The position numbers and the translations under genes are program-made. Below are positions 53,785-62,022 of a stretch of 64,000 bases of DNA, in pieces. How positions within the stretch are numbered: position 1 is the first letter of the stretch; each line of letters starts with the position of its first letter. Below the pieces are notes generated by a model. The model made no database searches and had not been told where the DNA came from. It saw nothing but the letters and a program-made list of their open reading frames with translations. Origin of the DNA: Methylosinus sp. LW4 (GTDB lineage: Bacteria > Pseudomonadota > Alphaproteobacteria > Rhizobiales > Beijerinckiaceae); assembly GCF_000379125.1 (NCBI RefSeq), contig NZ_KB900626.1, positions 3,358,667-3,422,666 on the forward strand, given 5' to 3'.

Positions 53785-54261
53785 ATGTCGACGCCCTTCA
53801 AGACCTATTATTTCGAAGACCTCGCCGTCGGAATGCGCGAGACCTTGATGAAGGCCGTCATGGACGACGACGTGATCGCCTTCGCCGATCTCTCCGGCGA
53901 CCGCAATCCGATCCATTTGTCGGACCATTTCGCCAGCAAGACGCGCTTCGGCGAGCGCATCGTGCATGGGCTCTACACGGCCTCGCTGATCTCCACCGTC
54001 ATCGGCATGTATCTGCCGGGGCCGGGCGCGGTCTATTTGTCGCAGACGCTGAATTTCCGCGCCCCGGTCAAGATCGGCGACGTGATTCACGTCGTCGTCG
54101 AGATCGTCGAGCTGATCGAGAAGGGCCGCCGCGCCCGCCTGCACTGCGAGTGCCTGGTGGACGGCAAGGTGGTGCTGGACGGCGAGGCCTGGGTCATGGT
54201 GCCGAGCCGCGAGCAGGCGACCCGCGCCGCGCAACTGGCCAAGCCCGCAGCCTCCGCCTGA
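53785..54261 (+). CDS. MaoC-like (R)-enoyl-CoA hydratase
   Basis: A 158-residue hot-dog-fold protein. The R-hydratase motif is DLSGDRNPIHLSDHFASKTRFGERIVHGLY (Asp and His catalytic), followed by the strand VYLSQTLNFRAPVKIGDVI. Members hydrate crotonyl-CoA-type substrates, linking fatty acid oxidation to PHA synthesis, or act on mesaconyl-CoA. ATG 53785 is chosen; a GTG 12 bases upstream is possible. The gene is 59 bases after the HAD gene on the same strand. Confidence 0.88.
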   Translation: MSTPFKTYYFEDLAVGMRETLMKAVMDDDVIAFADLSGDRNPIHLSDHFASKTRFGERIVHGLYTASLISTVIGMYLPGPGAVYLSQTLNFRAPVKIGDVIHVVVEIVELIEKGRRARLHCECLVDGKVVLDGEAWVMVPSREQATRAAQLAKPAASA

Positions 54262-54283
54262 GCCGCGGCGCGCGCGCGGCGGC

Positions 54284-55057
54284 TCATTTGCGGCGCGCCA
54301 CGATGAACAGCCGCGGAAAGAGCAGCAGAATCTTTCCATCCGCCCGGCGCGGATAGGCGTCGGCGAGCGCCGCTCGATAGGCGGCGACGAAGCCGCGCGC
54401 CTCCTCCTCCGTCAGCGGCGCGAGAAATGGGCGCAGCCCCGTCGCCCTCACCCATTCCACGATCGCGTCCGCCCCCGCCAGCGGATGGGCGTAGGTCGTG
54501 CGCCAAACATCCGTCTCGCAGCCGGTTTCGTGCAGAAGATCGTAATAGGCCTCGGCGGAGAAGATTTTCGTCCGAACCGCCGAGGCGTCGCCGATCTTCT
54601 GCGCCCAGGGGCCGGCGGCGGCGGCCTCCCGCATCAGCCGATGGCTCGGCTCGTCCTGATTGTCGGGCATTTGCATGGCGAGAACGCCGCCGGGCGCGAG
54701 CGTGGCGACGAGGCGCGGAAGCAGCGCGCGATGATCGGGGAGCCATTGCAGCGAGGCGTTGGCGAAGAGGAGATCGGGCGCCGCGTCGGGACGAAAATCG
54801 GCGATGTCCGCCAGCGCGAAATCGGCGGCGGGGAGGCGCGCGCGGGCGGCGGCGATCATGTCCGGCGAAGAATCGACGCCGAGCAGACGGGCTGTGGGAA
54901 AACGCCCGGCCAGCAGTTCTGCGCTATTGCCCGGCCCGCAGCCGAGATCGATGATGAATCCCGGCGCCTCGAGCGGAATGCGAGCCAGCAGCTCGCGCGC
55001 GGGCCGCGTGCGTTCTGTCTCGAAAGTCGAATAGAGAAGCGCATTCCAGTCGGCCAT
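54284..55057 (-). CDS. tam: Trans-aconitate 2-methyltransferase
   Basis: A 257-residue SAM-dependent methyltransferase that detoxifies trans-aconitate, a spontaneous product that inhibits aconitase. Class I fold: start [23 protein letters not shown], motif [17 protein letters not shown], motif post [11 protein letters not shown], and the family segment [13 protein letters not shown], then [15 protein letters not shown]. Length and start match the Tam family. It is convergent with the MaoC gene. Confidence 0.93.
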   Translation of the reverse strand: MADWNALLYSTFETERTRPARELLARIPLEAPGFIIDLGCGPGNSAELLAGRFPTARLLGVDSSPDMIAAARARLPAADFALADIADFRPDAAPDLLFANASLQWLPDHRALLPRLVATLAPGGVLAMQMPDNQDEPSHRLMREAAAAGPWAQKIGDASAVRTKIFSAEAYYDLLHETGCETDVWRTTYAHPLAGADAIVEWVRATGLRPFLAPLTEEEARGFVAAYRAALADAYPRRADGKILLLFPRLFIVARRK

Positions 55058-55343
55058 GATCGAACCCGCTCATCCGTCGCGGCTTCTGCGGGCCCGGCTC
55101 GCATGGCGCCGTTCGGCCGCATCCTCTCTCGCCAATGCGGCGAGGATGCGGTCCTCGGGCGGTCTGCGGGCGGTCTTGGGCTCCATCGCGCGCGAGCTTG
55201 CGCGTCGCAGACACGGGGCGGCCCTTCCGGCGCCGAACTCGCGCCCTTTTTCGCCGCCACGCTCACGTAGAAAATCTCTTCGGCGCCAGCATGATAGAAA
55301 ATGAGACGCGGCAATGTGGGACATGAGGCGAGGAGACAGGGGC

Positions 55344-55982
55344 ATGAGCGTGAGACATGCGCTGCCCGGGGCCCTTCTGGCGGCTGGCCTCGTCGCCGCC
55401 GCCCCGGGCGTAGCGGGCGATCTCGGCTATCCGGCCTCCGCGCTCGGCGAATTTTCGGGCAAGCCGCGCAGCGCCTTCGACAATGCGCCGCCGCTCGCCG
55501 CGCCTTTCGTCCCGTCCGCGGACCCGGAGCAGACGGGGACCACGGCTCCCGCCCAAGCTCCTGTCCCGGCTCCTGTCCAAGCGCCGGCCCAAGTTCCTGC
55601 CCAAGCGCCTGTCCGAGCTCCCGTCCGAGCTCCCGCGCCGCGCCCGGCCGCAGCGCCGGCGCCGGTCGCGGAGGCCGAGGAGCCGGCGGAGACGCCGCCC
55701 TCCGAGACGGGCTCCGCTCCTTCTACGGGCGCGCTCGAGGAATATGAGGCGCGCTGCTTCGTCAAGCTCCAGGGCCGCGTCGTGATCGCCAAATCGTGCC
55801 GCATCCTGCGTGAGCCGAAGGAGGTCATCTTCGAGATCGACGAAGGCCCGCTGACGATCAAGCTGCGGCAGGGCCGCGTCTGGACCGCGCGGCTCAAGGA
55901 TCGCGATCTCGGCGCCGTCTACCAGACCGGCCCCTGCTGGGGCGCGAAGGGCTTCTACGCCTGCGACCGCGGGCGGATTTGA
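55344..55982 (+). CDS. Exported protein with proline/alanine-rich linker and conserved C-terminal domain
   Basis: A 212-residue protein starting SVRHALPGALLAAGLVAAAPGVAG, a signal peptide. Residues about 60-110 are a tandem PAPVQAPAQVP-type repeat encoded by near-identical 12-15 base units (55547-55643). The C-terminal part, YEARCFVKLQGRVVIAKSCRILREPKEVIFEIDEGPLTIKLRQGRVWTARL, ending with GPCWGAKGFYACDRG, looks conserved and disulfide-bonded, but I cannot name it. The 286 bases between tam and this gene hold no supported gene. Confidence 0.65.
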   Translation: MSVRHALPGALLAAGLVAAAPGVAGDLGYPASALGEFSGKPRSAFDNAPPLAAPFVPSADPEQTGTTAPAQAPVPAPVQAPAQVPAQAPVRAPVRAPAPRPAAAPAPVAEAEEPAETPPSETGSAPSTGALEEYEARCFVKLQGRVVIAKSCRILREPKEVIFEIDEGPLTIKLRQGRVWTARLKDRDLGAVYQTGPCWGAKGFYACDRGRI

Positions 55983-55985
55983 TCG

Positions 55986-56897
55986 CTACCGCGATTTCAC
56001 CCCCCGGCCTTCCTCCTGCGGCTCGCTGCGCAGGCCCTTGGGGCCGAGCGTCTTGGCGATGATCCCTTCGGTCGCCGAGGTCCAGCCGGGCTTGGCGTGG
56101 ACGATCGGCGTCGGCCCTTCGCCGGGGACGATGTGAACGAGGCGAAAGCCGCGCGCTTTCAGCTCGCGGAGAAAATCCGGCATCATCGCCGCGGTGGAAG
56201 GCCGCGGATCGTGGAACAGGATGACGCCCTTGCCGGCCGCCTGCAGCCGCGACATCACCAGATCCAGCTCGGCGCGTGGGGTCATCTCCTGCCAGTCCGA
56301 GGCCCAGAGATCGGCGCCGAAGACGGTGATATTTCGCTCGCCGAGCCAGCGCACCAGCTCCGGCGTGTCGGCGAAGCCGGGAAAGCGGAAGAAAGGGAAA
56401 TGCGGCGAAGGCGCGCCGGCAGGAAAGCCCGCAGCGGCGTCGACGGCGTGGAAGCCTTTTTCAATGTCGGCCTGCGCGGCGTCCTCGCTCATCAGCCGCA
56501 GCGTGCGGGCGGGATGGCTGTAGGAATGATGTCCGGCGTTGTGGCCCTCGGCGACGATGCGCCGGACCAACGCCGGCGATTCCGCCGCATGGGAGCCGAC
56601 GAGGAAGAAGGTCGCCCGCGCACATTCCTCTTTCAGCGCATCCAGCACGCGCTCGGTCGCGCCATGGGCGGGGCCGTCGTCGAAGGTCAGGACGACCTCG
56701 TGATCGGCCAGCGCCAGCGTGCGCGGATAGGTCTGCAGGCCGAGCGCCAATCCCTCGCTTCCGTCGATCGCGATCGTCCGCGAAACGCCCAGCGCCTGCG
56801 CGCCGCATTCGGCCGCTTGGGCGGCTGCGGGCGAGAAGGCGGCGGGCGTGAGCGCGAGCAGAGCCGCGGCGAGACGAAGAGTCGAAAGTACATGCAT
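55986..56897 (-). CDS. Polysaccharide deacetylase (NodB-type)
   Basis: A 303-residue exported protein starting MHVLSTLRLAAALLALTPAAF (signal peptide). The NodB domain has motif 1 VVLTFDDGPAHGAT (Asp-Asp), the zinc histidines in GHNAGHHSYSHP, and SWD-like PHFPFFRFPGFADTP (motif 3). The last motif is GVILFHDPRPST (catalytic-type His). It probably removes N-acetyl groups from peptidoglycan or an exopolysaccharide in the periplasm. The gene is divergent from mgtE with 94 bases between starts. Confidence 0.88.
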   Translation of the reverse strand: MHVLSTLRLAAALLALTPAAFSPAAAQAAECGAQALGVSRTIAIDGSEGLALGLQTYPRTLALADHEVVLTFDDGPAHGATERVLDALKEECARATFFLVGSHAAESPALVRRIVAEGHNAGHHSYSHPARTLRLMSEDAAQADIEKGFHAVDAAAGFPAGAPSPHFPFFRFPGFADTPELVRWLGERNITVFGADLWASDWQEMTPRAELDLVMSRLQAAGKGVILFHDPRPSTAAMMPDFLRELKARGFRLVHIVPGEGPTPIVHAKPGWTSATEGIIAKTLGPKGLRSEPQEEGRGVKSR

Positions 56898-56991
56898 AGG
56901 CGGTTTGCTTTCCCGGCGTGGCGCGTTATGGGAGCCCTTGTCCCGGTCTCGCCGGCCGCTCGCCTCCCTCGCGCATCGATCAGGCCCCCAT

Positions 56992-58404
56992 ATGTCGCAA
57001 GACCATGAAAAATCGGCGCCTGCGGAAGGAAATTTTCGCGACGAGGAAACCGGCGAGCCGCGCGCCGATTTCGTCGCCGCGGTGGAAGAAGCCATCGCCG
57101 AAGGCGATTCCGGCCATGTGAAGGAGCTGGTCTCCCCGCTCCATGAGGCGGATGTCGGCGCGCTGATCGAATTGCTCGATCATGAGGAGCGCCCGCGCCT
57201 CGTCGAGCTGATGGGCGACGAGTTCGATTTCGCCGCTCTGACCGAGGTCGGGGAGTCGACGAGAGAAGACATCCTCGAGGAGCTGCCCGTCGCGACGCTC
57301 GCCGAGGCGATGCGCGAGCTCGAGAGCGACGACGCCGTCGCCATTCTGGAAACGCTGGAGCCCAAGGAGCAGGCGGAGGTCCTCGAGGCGTTGCCGGCGC
57401 AGGAGCGCATCGTGCTGCGCCGCTCGCTGGAGGCCGCCGAGGGCACGGCCGGGCGCCTGATGCAGACGACGCTGATCGCCGTGCCGCCCTTCTGGTCGGC
57501 GGGCGAGGTGCTGGATTTCTTCCGCGCCACCGAGCCGGACGAGCTGCCGGACAATTTCTTCGAGGTCTTCGTCGTCGATCCCGCCTATCGGCTGCTCGGC
57601 ACGGTTTTTCTCGACGCGCTGGTGCGCGCCCATCCCAAGACGCGCGTCGAGGAGATCATGCAGGCGGATCGCCGCCGCGTGCAGTTCGACGAGGACACAG
57701 AGGAAGTCGCGCGCCTCTTCGAGCGCTATAATCTCGTGTCGGTTCCCGTGGTGGACGAGGCGGAGCGGCTCGTCGGCGTCATCACCATCGACGACGTCGT
57801 GGACGTCATTCAGGAGGCCGCCTCCGACGAGATCAAGGCGCTCGGCGGCGTCGGCCGCGACGAGGAGCTGACCGACAGCTTCTGGTGGGTGGTCAAGAGC
57901 CGCTTCGTCTGGCTGCTCGTCAATCTCTGCACCGCCTTCATCGCCTCCAGCGTTCTGAAGGCCTTCGAGACGGAATTGCAGCAGATGGTGGCGCTCGCCG
58001 TGCTGGCGCCCATCGTCGCCAGCCAGGGCGGCAATTCGGCGACGCAGACGATGACGGTGACGGTGCGCGCGCTGGCGACGCGCGAGCTCTCGCGCTCCAA
58101 CGCCATGCGCATCATAATGCGCGAGCTCGCGACAGGAGCCTTCAATGGCGCGGCTTTCGGCCTCATCACCGGGCTCGTCGCCGCCAATTGGTTCCAGACG
58201 ATCGGCCTCGGCCCGGTGATGGCGCTGGCCATGTTCACCAATCTCGCCGCCGGCGCGCTGGGCGGCATTCTGGTGCCCATGCTGCTCGAGCGCTGGAAGG
58301 TCGATCCGGCCGTCGCCTCCAGCGCCTTCGTCACCACCGTCACCGATGTCGTCGGCTATGGTTCCTTTCTGAGCATAGCCACGTTATGGTTCCGCCTTCG
58401 ATGA
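56992..58404 (+). CDS. mgtE: Magnesium transporter MgtE
   Basis: A 470-residue Mg2+ channel. The order is the MgtE N domain (residues about 30-150, HEADVGALIELLDHEERPRLVELMGDEFDFAALTEV), two CBS domains (about 165-290, with VVDEAERLVGVITIDDVVDVIQEAASDEI), and five membrane helices (about 310-470). The pore element GNSATQTMTVTVRALATRE is present. The N and CBS domains sense cytosolic Mg2+ and gate the pore. Start ATG 56992. Confidence 0.95.
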   Translation: MSQDHEKSAPAEGNFRDEETGEPRADFVAAVEEAIAEGDSGHVKELVSPLHEADVGALIELLDHEERPRLVELMGDEFDFAALTEVGESTREDILEELPVATLAEAMRELESDDAVAILETLEPKEQAEVLEALPAQERIVLRRSLEAAEGTAGRLMQTTLIAVPPFWSAGEVLDFFRATEPDELPDNFFEVFVVDPAYRLLGTVFLDALVRAHPKTRVEEIMQADRRRVQFDEDTEEVARLFERYNLVSVPVVDEAERLVGVITIDDVVDVIQEAASDEIKALGGVGRDEELTDSFWWVVKSRFVWLLVNLCTAFIASSVLKAFETELQQMVALAVLAPIVASQGGNSATQTMTVTVRALATRELSRSNAMRIIMRELATGAFNGAAFGLITGLVAANWFQTIGLGPVMALAMFTNLAAGALGGILVPMLLERWKVDPAVASSAFVTTVTDVVGYGSFLSIATLWFRLR

Positions 58405-58448
58405 GTCGCGCGGCCGAGCCTGCGGCGAATCGCGCCGGCCTTGGGGAA

Positions 58449-58463
58449 TTAACGCTTCGTTAC
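58449..58463 (+). promoter_or_regulatory. CtrA-like box upstream of the GH25 gene
   Basis: TTAA (58449-58452), seven bases, then TTAC (58460-58463): one base off the CtrA consensus TTAA-N7-TTAA. It lies 25 bases before the ATG at 58488. One match of this size arises by chance fairly often even in GC-rich DNA, though less so here. Confidence 0.3.
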
Positions 58464-58487
58464 CGGCTTGCGGGATATTTTCGCGCA

Positions 58488-59447
58488 ATGCGATCGAACG
58501 AGATTTTCGCGGCCGCGGCCGCCGTCCTCCTCTCCACGGCCCTCTCCGGCTGCGGCAGCGCCGTGGATCCGTCCTATAGCGCGCGCCCGCGCTTTGCGAC
58601 CAGCGCGCCGCTGGTCAACACGCGCAAGGACCCGACCTATCTCGCCTATGCGGTGCCGGAGTCGCAGCTGCACGCCTATCCGGCGACGCGCAGCGCCGAA
58701 TTCTCCGTGCATGGCGTCGATGTCTCCAAATATCAGGGCGATATCGACTGGCAGGCGGTGAAGGAATCCGGCGTCGGCTTCGCTTTCATCAAGGCGACCG
58801 AGGGCGGCGACGCGCTCGACTCCAAGTTCCAGCGCAATTGGGCGGCGGCCAAGGCGGCCGGCGTGCCGCGCGGCGCCTATCATTTCGTCTATTGGTGCCG
58901 CCCCCCGCATGAGGAGACCGGCTTCTTCAAATCCGTCGTGCCGGCGGAGCCGGACGCGCTGCCGCCCGTGCTGGACGTGGAGGCGACGCCCACTTCCCGC
59001 ACTTGCAAGCGCACGCTCTATCGCGAGGAAGTGCTGCGCGACATGCGCGTCATGCTCGAAGATCTCGAGCGCCACTACGGCAAGAAGCCGATCATCTACA
59101 GCTCGGTGGATTTCTATCAGGCGATCCTGCATTCCGGCGCGCTGGCGGAATATCCGATCTGGGTGCGCTCGACCAAATATCATCCGGCCGTGCGCTACGG
59201 CGACCGCAAATGGACCTTCTGGCAATATCGCTCCGACGGCCATGTCCCCGGAATCTCCGTCGCCGTGGATCAGAACACGTTCAACGGCAGCCATGCGCAA
59301 TGGCGGGAATGGCTCGCCGATCAGACCGGGCTGAAGGCGCAGCCGGTCGCCACGGCGGCGGCCAAGCCGATCGACGATCGCGGCATAGAGAAGCTGATCG
59401 AGGAAGACCCGGCGATGCTGCCCTCCGCGATGAAGAACGCGCAGTGA
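58488..59447 (+). CDS. GH25 muramidase-like lipoprotein
   Basis: A 319-residue protein whose N-terminus SNEIFAAAAAVLLSTALSGCG is a lipoprotein signal (Cys22 in LSGC). The glycosyl hydrolase 25 domain (about 74-285) starts VHGVDVSKYQGDIDWQAV, with Asp78 and the later acidic pair in PVLDVEATP (Asp163, Glu165), which match the family active site, and WTFWQYRSDGHVPGI. It is the N,O-diacetylmuramidase fold and probably cleaves the wall at the outer or inner membrane. The C-terminal tail (about 290-319) is unrelated. The stop overlaps the next gene as GTGA (59444-59447). Confidence 0.92.
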   Translation: MRSNEIFAAAAAVLLSTALSGCGSAVDPSYSARPRFATSAPLVNTRKDPTYLAYAVPESQLHAYPATRSAEFSVHGVDVSKYQGDIDWQAVKESGVGFAFIKATEGGDALDSKFQRNWAAAKAAGVPRGAYHFVYWCRPPHEETGFFKSVVPAEPDALPPVLDVEATPTSRTCKRTLYREEVLRDMRVMLEDLERHYGKKPIIYSSVDFYQAILHSGALAEYPIWVRSTKYHPAVRYGDRKWTFWQYRSDGHVPGISVAVDQNTFNGSHAQWREWLADQTGLKAQPVATAAAKPIDDRGIEKLIEEDPAMLPSAMKNAQ

Positions 59448-59836
59448 TCCTGCGCCCGGCGCGCGCGGCCCTTCGGCTCGCCCTCGCGGCGACGCCGTTT
59501 GTCTCCGCGGCGGCGGGCTGCGAGGCCGGCGATCCGTCGCTCGTCGGCCATTATTATCTCAGCGGCGTGATGGAGACCGGCTCCGAGCTGCTGCTGCGCC
59601 CGGACGGCCGCTTCGACTATATGCTCGCCTATGGCGCGCTGGACGAGATCGCCTCCGGCTGCTGGTCGCGCCGGGGCGATGTGGTGACGCTCGCCGTCTC
59701 GAAGTTCGAAGCGAGCATGGACGATCCGATGAAATTCGATCGGCTCGAGCTCGCCGTCACGCCGCGCGGCGGCCTGTCGCGACGCTTCGAAGGCGGCCGC
59801 ACCGGCGTCTATTCGCGGCCGCGCGGCGGGCGTTGA
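59444..59836 (+). CDS. Exported protein coupled to the GH25 gene
   Basis: A 130-residue protein started from GTG 59444, overlapping the GH25 stop (GTGA). The N-terminus LRLALAATPFVSAAAGCEA is a signal peptide, possibly with a lipobox-like AAGC. The mature part, PSLVGHYYLSGVMETGSELLLRPDGRFDYMLAYGALDEIASGCW and GRWSRRGDVVTL-type RRGDVVTLAVSKF, is a small predicted beta protein with two cysteines. No family is recognised. Translation coupling suggests a role with the lysozyme, for instance partner or inhibitor, but that is inference. Confidence 0.7.
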   Translation: MILRPARAALRLALAATPFVSAAAGCEAGDPSLVGHYYLSGVMETGSELLLRPDGRFDYMLAYGALDEIASGCWSRRGDVVTLAVSKFEASMDDPMKFDRLELAVTPRGGLSRRFEGGRTGVYSRPRGGR

Positions 59837-59872
59837 GCGCGGCGGGAGCTGAAAAAGAAATCCCAATAAGGA

Positions 59873-61156
59873 TCACCGCCGCTCGTCTGTCCAGCGACCG
59901 CCGTTACGCCAATTCTCGAAGCGGGCGCGGGCAGGTGGCGGCCAAGAGGCGAGCGGGGGCTCGACCTGCGCCCTTTCTCTGTCGCGGCCGTTATCGCCGA
60001 ACTTGTTCAGCGCGAAGTAGAATCCGCCTCCGGCGCGATCCCACACAGCGAGCGCGTCGCCTTCCTCGCAACCGAAGTGGGCGCCTCCGCGCCACACCGC
60101 GCCGCACCCCGAATACGCGACCGTATTCTGGTCCATCGCCAGACCATAGAGTTCCGGTTGCGGCATATCGGGGCTCCGATTTCGATAACCGCCGTTTGTC
60201 AGTTCCCACAAGGCGTTGGCCACGCGTCTTCTGTCGAGCGCCACGAGGCGAGACACGGCGGCGAAAAATTCCGCGTTACGCAGCGGCTCTATGACCTTCG
60301 GCTCCGGGCTCGCCGCAAGGCTCTGCATCGTCGAGCCGGGCGTCGGAAGAAACTGGATGACGCTCATGGTCAAATCTCCCGTTTTCGAGCGCCACTGCCT
60401 GACCTCGCCGTTAGAGAATGGACGCGCGGGCGAGATGAAGGCGAAACCATCCGCATTGCGCGTCGACCAGGGGTCTGGATCATTGTCCGAGTAGTCGTCG
60501 CTCGAACGCTCGCCGCAGATCTTTCCAAGCTCGTGACGCGCGACGGCGCCGGGCTTCCTGCTTTCAACGACATAGAATGTCGAGCAATTATTGTAATCGG
60601 CGGCGCCCTCCTCCACCAAGACTGCGTCTGTCTGGCCGTCCTTCCAGCGGTCGTGAATTGTGAATGGCGAGTCGACGAGTGAGTTGCGAGGCTCTTGCAG
60701 AACGATACGTCCGCGATGGTCGAGCGTGCGCAGACCGTCTTTCGGTTTGCCCCAGGCAAGGATTTCCGTCCCGATTCTGAGGCCAGCCGGCGGAACCGCT
60801 CCGGCTTCGGCGGTCGGGGCCGGCAGACGCCCCAGTCGCTTACTCGTGGTCTCCTCGATACAGTAGTCGAGCCCTCCTGCCGCTTTCGAGCCGCAGGCAT
60901 TACGTACCGCGAGCCATCTTCGCTGCGCCTCCTGCATCTGGTCGTGCACAGGCTTGTCGCCCTTTTCTCGCAGGGATTTCAGCGCGGCGAAGTAGTTGCG
61001 CGAGATGACATCGTCCTGCCATTTGATCGGCGGATCGGCGCAGATGGTTTTTTCGACGAGCGTCGTCGCCTTGGCGCAGTCCATGGCTCGGGCTGTCGCG
61101 CCTGAAATCAGCAGCTCTGTCGCGACGAACGAAACGCGCAAAAAATGAGGCGTCAA
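59873..61156 (-). CDS. LprI-N domain (lysozyme-inhibitor-like) exported protein
   Basis: A 427-residue protein. Start is TTG 61156, giving a signal peptide (RVSFVATELLISGATARA) before MDCAKATTLVEKTICADPPIKWQDD, the LprI-N (DUF1311) pattern, continued by YFAALKSLREKGDK and QRRWLAVRNACG with its cysteines. The rest (about 120-427) has no recognised domain but contains paired cysteines (NCSTFYVVE, GCGAVWRGGAHFGCEEGD). Founding LprI of mycobacteria inhibits lysozyme; this member faces the GH25 lysozyme gene and its partner, convergent with them. The link is inference. Confidence 0.7.
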   Translation of the reverse strand: MTPHFLRVSFVATELLISGATARAMDCAKATTLVEKTICADPPIKWQDDVISRNYFAALKSLREKGDKPVHDQMQEAQRRWLAVRNACGSKAAGGLDYCIEETTSKRLGRLPAPTAEAGAVPPAGLRIGTEILAWGKPKDGLRTLDHRGRIVLQEPRNSLVDSPFTIHDRWKDGQTDAVLVEEGAADYNNCSTFYVVESRKPGAVARHELGKICGERSSDDYSDNDPDPWSTRNADGFAFISPARPFSNGEVRQWRSKTGDLTMSVIQFLPTPGSTMQSLAASPEPKVIEPLRNAEFFAAVSRLVALDRRRVANALWELTNGGYRNRSPDMPQPELYGLAMDQNTVAYSGCGAVWRGGAHFGCEEGDALAVWDRAGGGFYFALNKFGDNGRDRERAQVEPPLASWPPPARARFENWRNGGRWTDERR

Positions 61157-61509
61157 AAGAAAAACCCTTACGGCAGTCTCGCCAGATCGTTCGCGGCGAA
61201 CTATGAAAATTTCTACGCCTCCGGCGTGATCATTTTCAAGCTACGGTGGCGCTGATTTCCGTTACCGAGACCGTCGCCCATCGCCGCATCGGCGAAATTC
61301 GACATGCCCGCCGCCCCTCGCCCGATCGCTGGCCAAGGCGGACGAAATCGTCTAGTGTGGCCGCTCATACGAGAGCGTGAACGCTTTTGAAGGGTTCTCG
61401 GCGTCGTAATATCGACGCGGTTTCGAGCGTGTGCGCCGTTCAACGTAATTTCCAAAGGTCCGGGCGGGGAACGTCCGAGGCGACGTTTCATAGACGAAAG
61501 GATGGGGCC
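61157..61509. other. Gap without a supported gene
   Basis: This 353-base region lies between the divergent LprI-domain gene and the 61510 gene. It probably contains their promoters; TTTTGA and TAATAT near 61385-61412 are spaced as a weak sigma-70 promoter. No ORF, repeat or hairpin that I trust is seen. Confidence 0.5.
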
Positions 61510-61902
61510 ATGCGGCTTGCTGCGGCGATCTTCGCCACCTGCGTATCTTTTTCCGCGCTGGCGCTGGAGACGCCCGTCGAATCCTCTGCGGATACGGCCC
61601 CCGCCGCTGTGGCTCAGCTCGACGTTCGCGGACCCGAGACGGCGCCTGTCGCCGAGATCGCGCCTCTTCCGCCGGTGATCGAGCGCGTCGCGCAGCCGGC
61701 GCCCGCTGCGGCGCATCGCAAGCTGCATCATATCGCTCGGCGGCCCGGCGCGCTCGCGCATCGTCCGGCGCCGCCGCGCCGCCGCATGGAGGCGCGCGCG
61801 CCGCTGCTTCCGACGCCCGTGGCGGAGGCGCTGCGTCCCGCCCCGCGACGTTGCGAGAGCATCGCCTGCCCCCGCTTCGTGCTCGTCGGCGTCGGCTTCT
61901 GA
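61510..61902 (+). CDS. Small exported proline/alanine-rich protein
   Basis: A 130-residue protein starting MRLAAAIFATCVSFSALALE, a signal peptide, with GGGG-type GATGGGG just upstream. The mature part is rich in Pro, Ala, Arg and His (HRKLHHIARRPGALAHRP) and basic near its end, with two cysteines in CESIACPR. It has no recognised domain. Typical of small alphaproteobacterial periplasmic proteins of unknown function. Confidence 0.6.
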   Translation: MRLAAAIFATCVSFSALALETPVESSADTAPAAVAQLDVRGPETAPVAEIAPLPPVIERVAQPAPAAAHRKLHHIARRPGALAHRPAPPRRRMEARAPLLPTPVAEALRPAPRRCESIACPRFVLVGVGF

Positions 61903-61928
61903 AGCGAAGCGACCTCGCCGAATGACGC

Positions 61929-61957
61929 GGCCGCGCCCGGATAGGCGCGGCCTTTTT
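61929..61957 (+). terminator. Intrinsic terminator
   Basis: GGCCGCGCC (61929-61937) pairs with GGCGCGGCC (61944-61952) and is followed by TTTTT (61953-61957) and further T residues. It ends the 61510 gene. Confidence 0.85.
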
Positions 61958-62022
61958 CGTTTCAGTTCCGAGGCGGGAGTTGAAAAGACCGCGTCGCATC
62001 GGACGCGGCCTCGGCGCGACGC

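Noticed and set aside
55070..55345. Minus-strand ORF of 91 codons upstream of tam
   Set aside because: It is Arg-rich with no domain and overlaps the promoter region of the 55344 gene. A shorter protein starting near MEPKTARRPP cannot be excluded but has no support.
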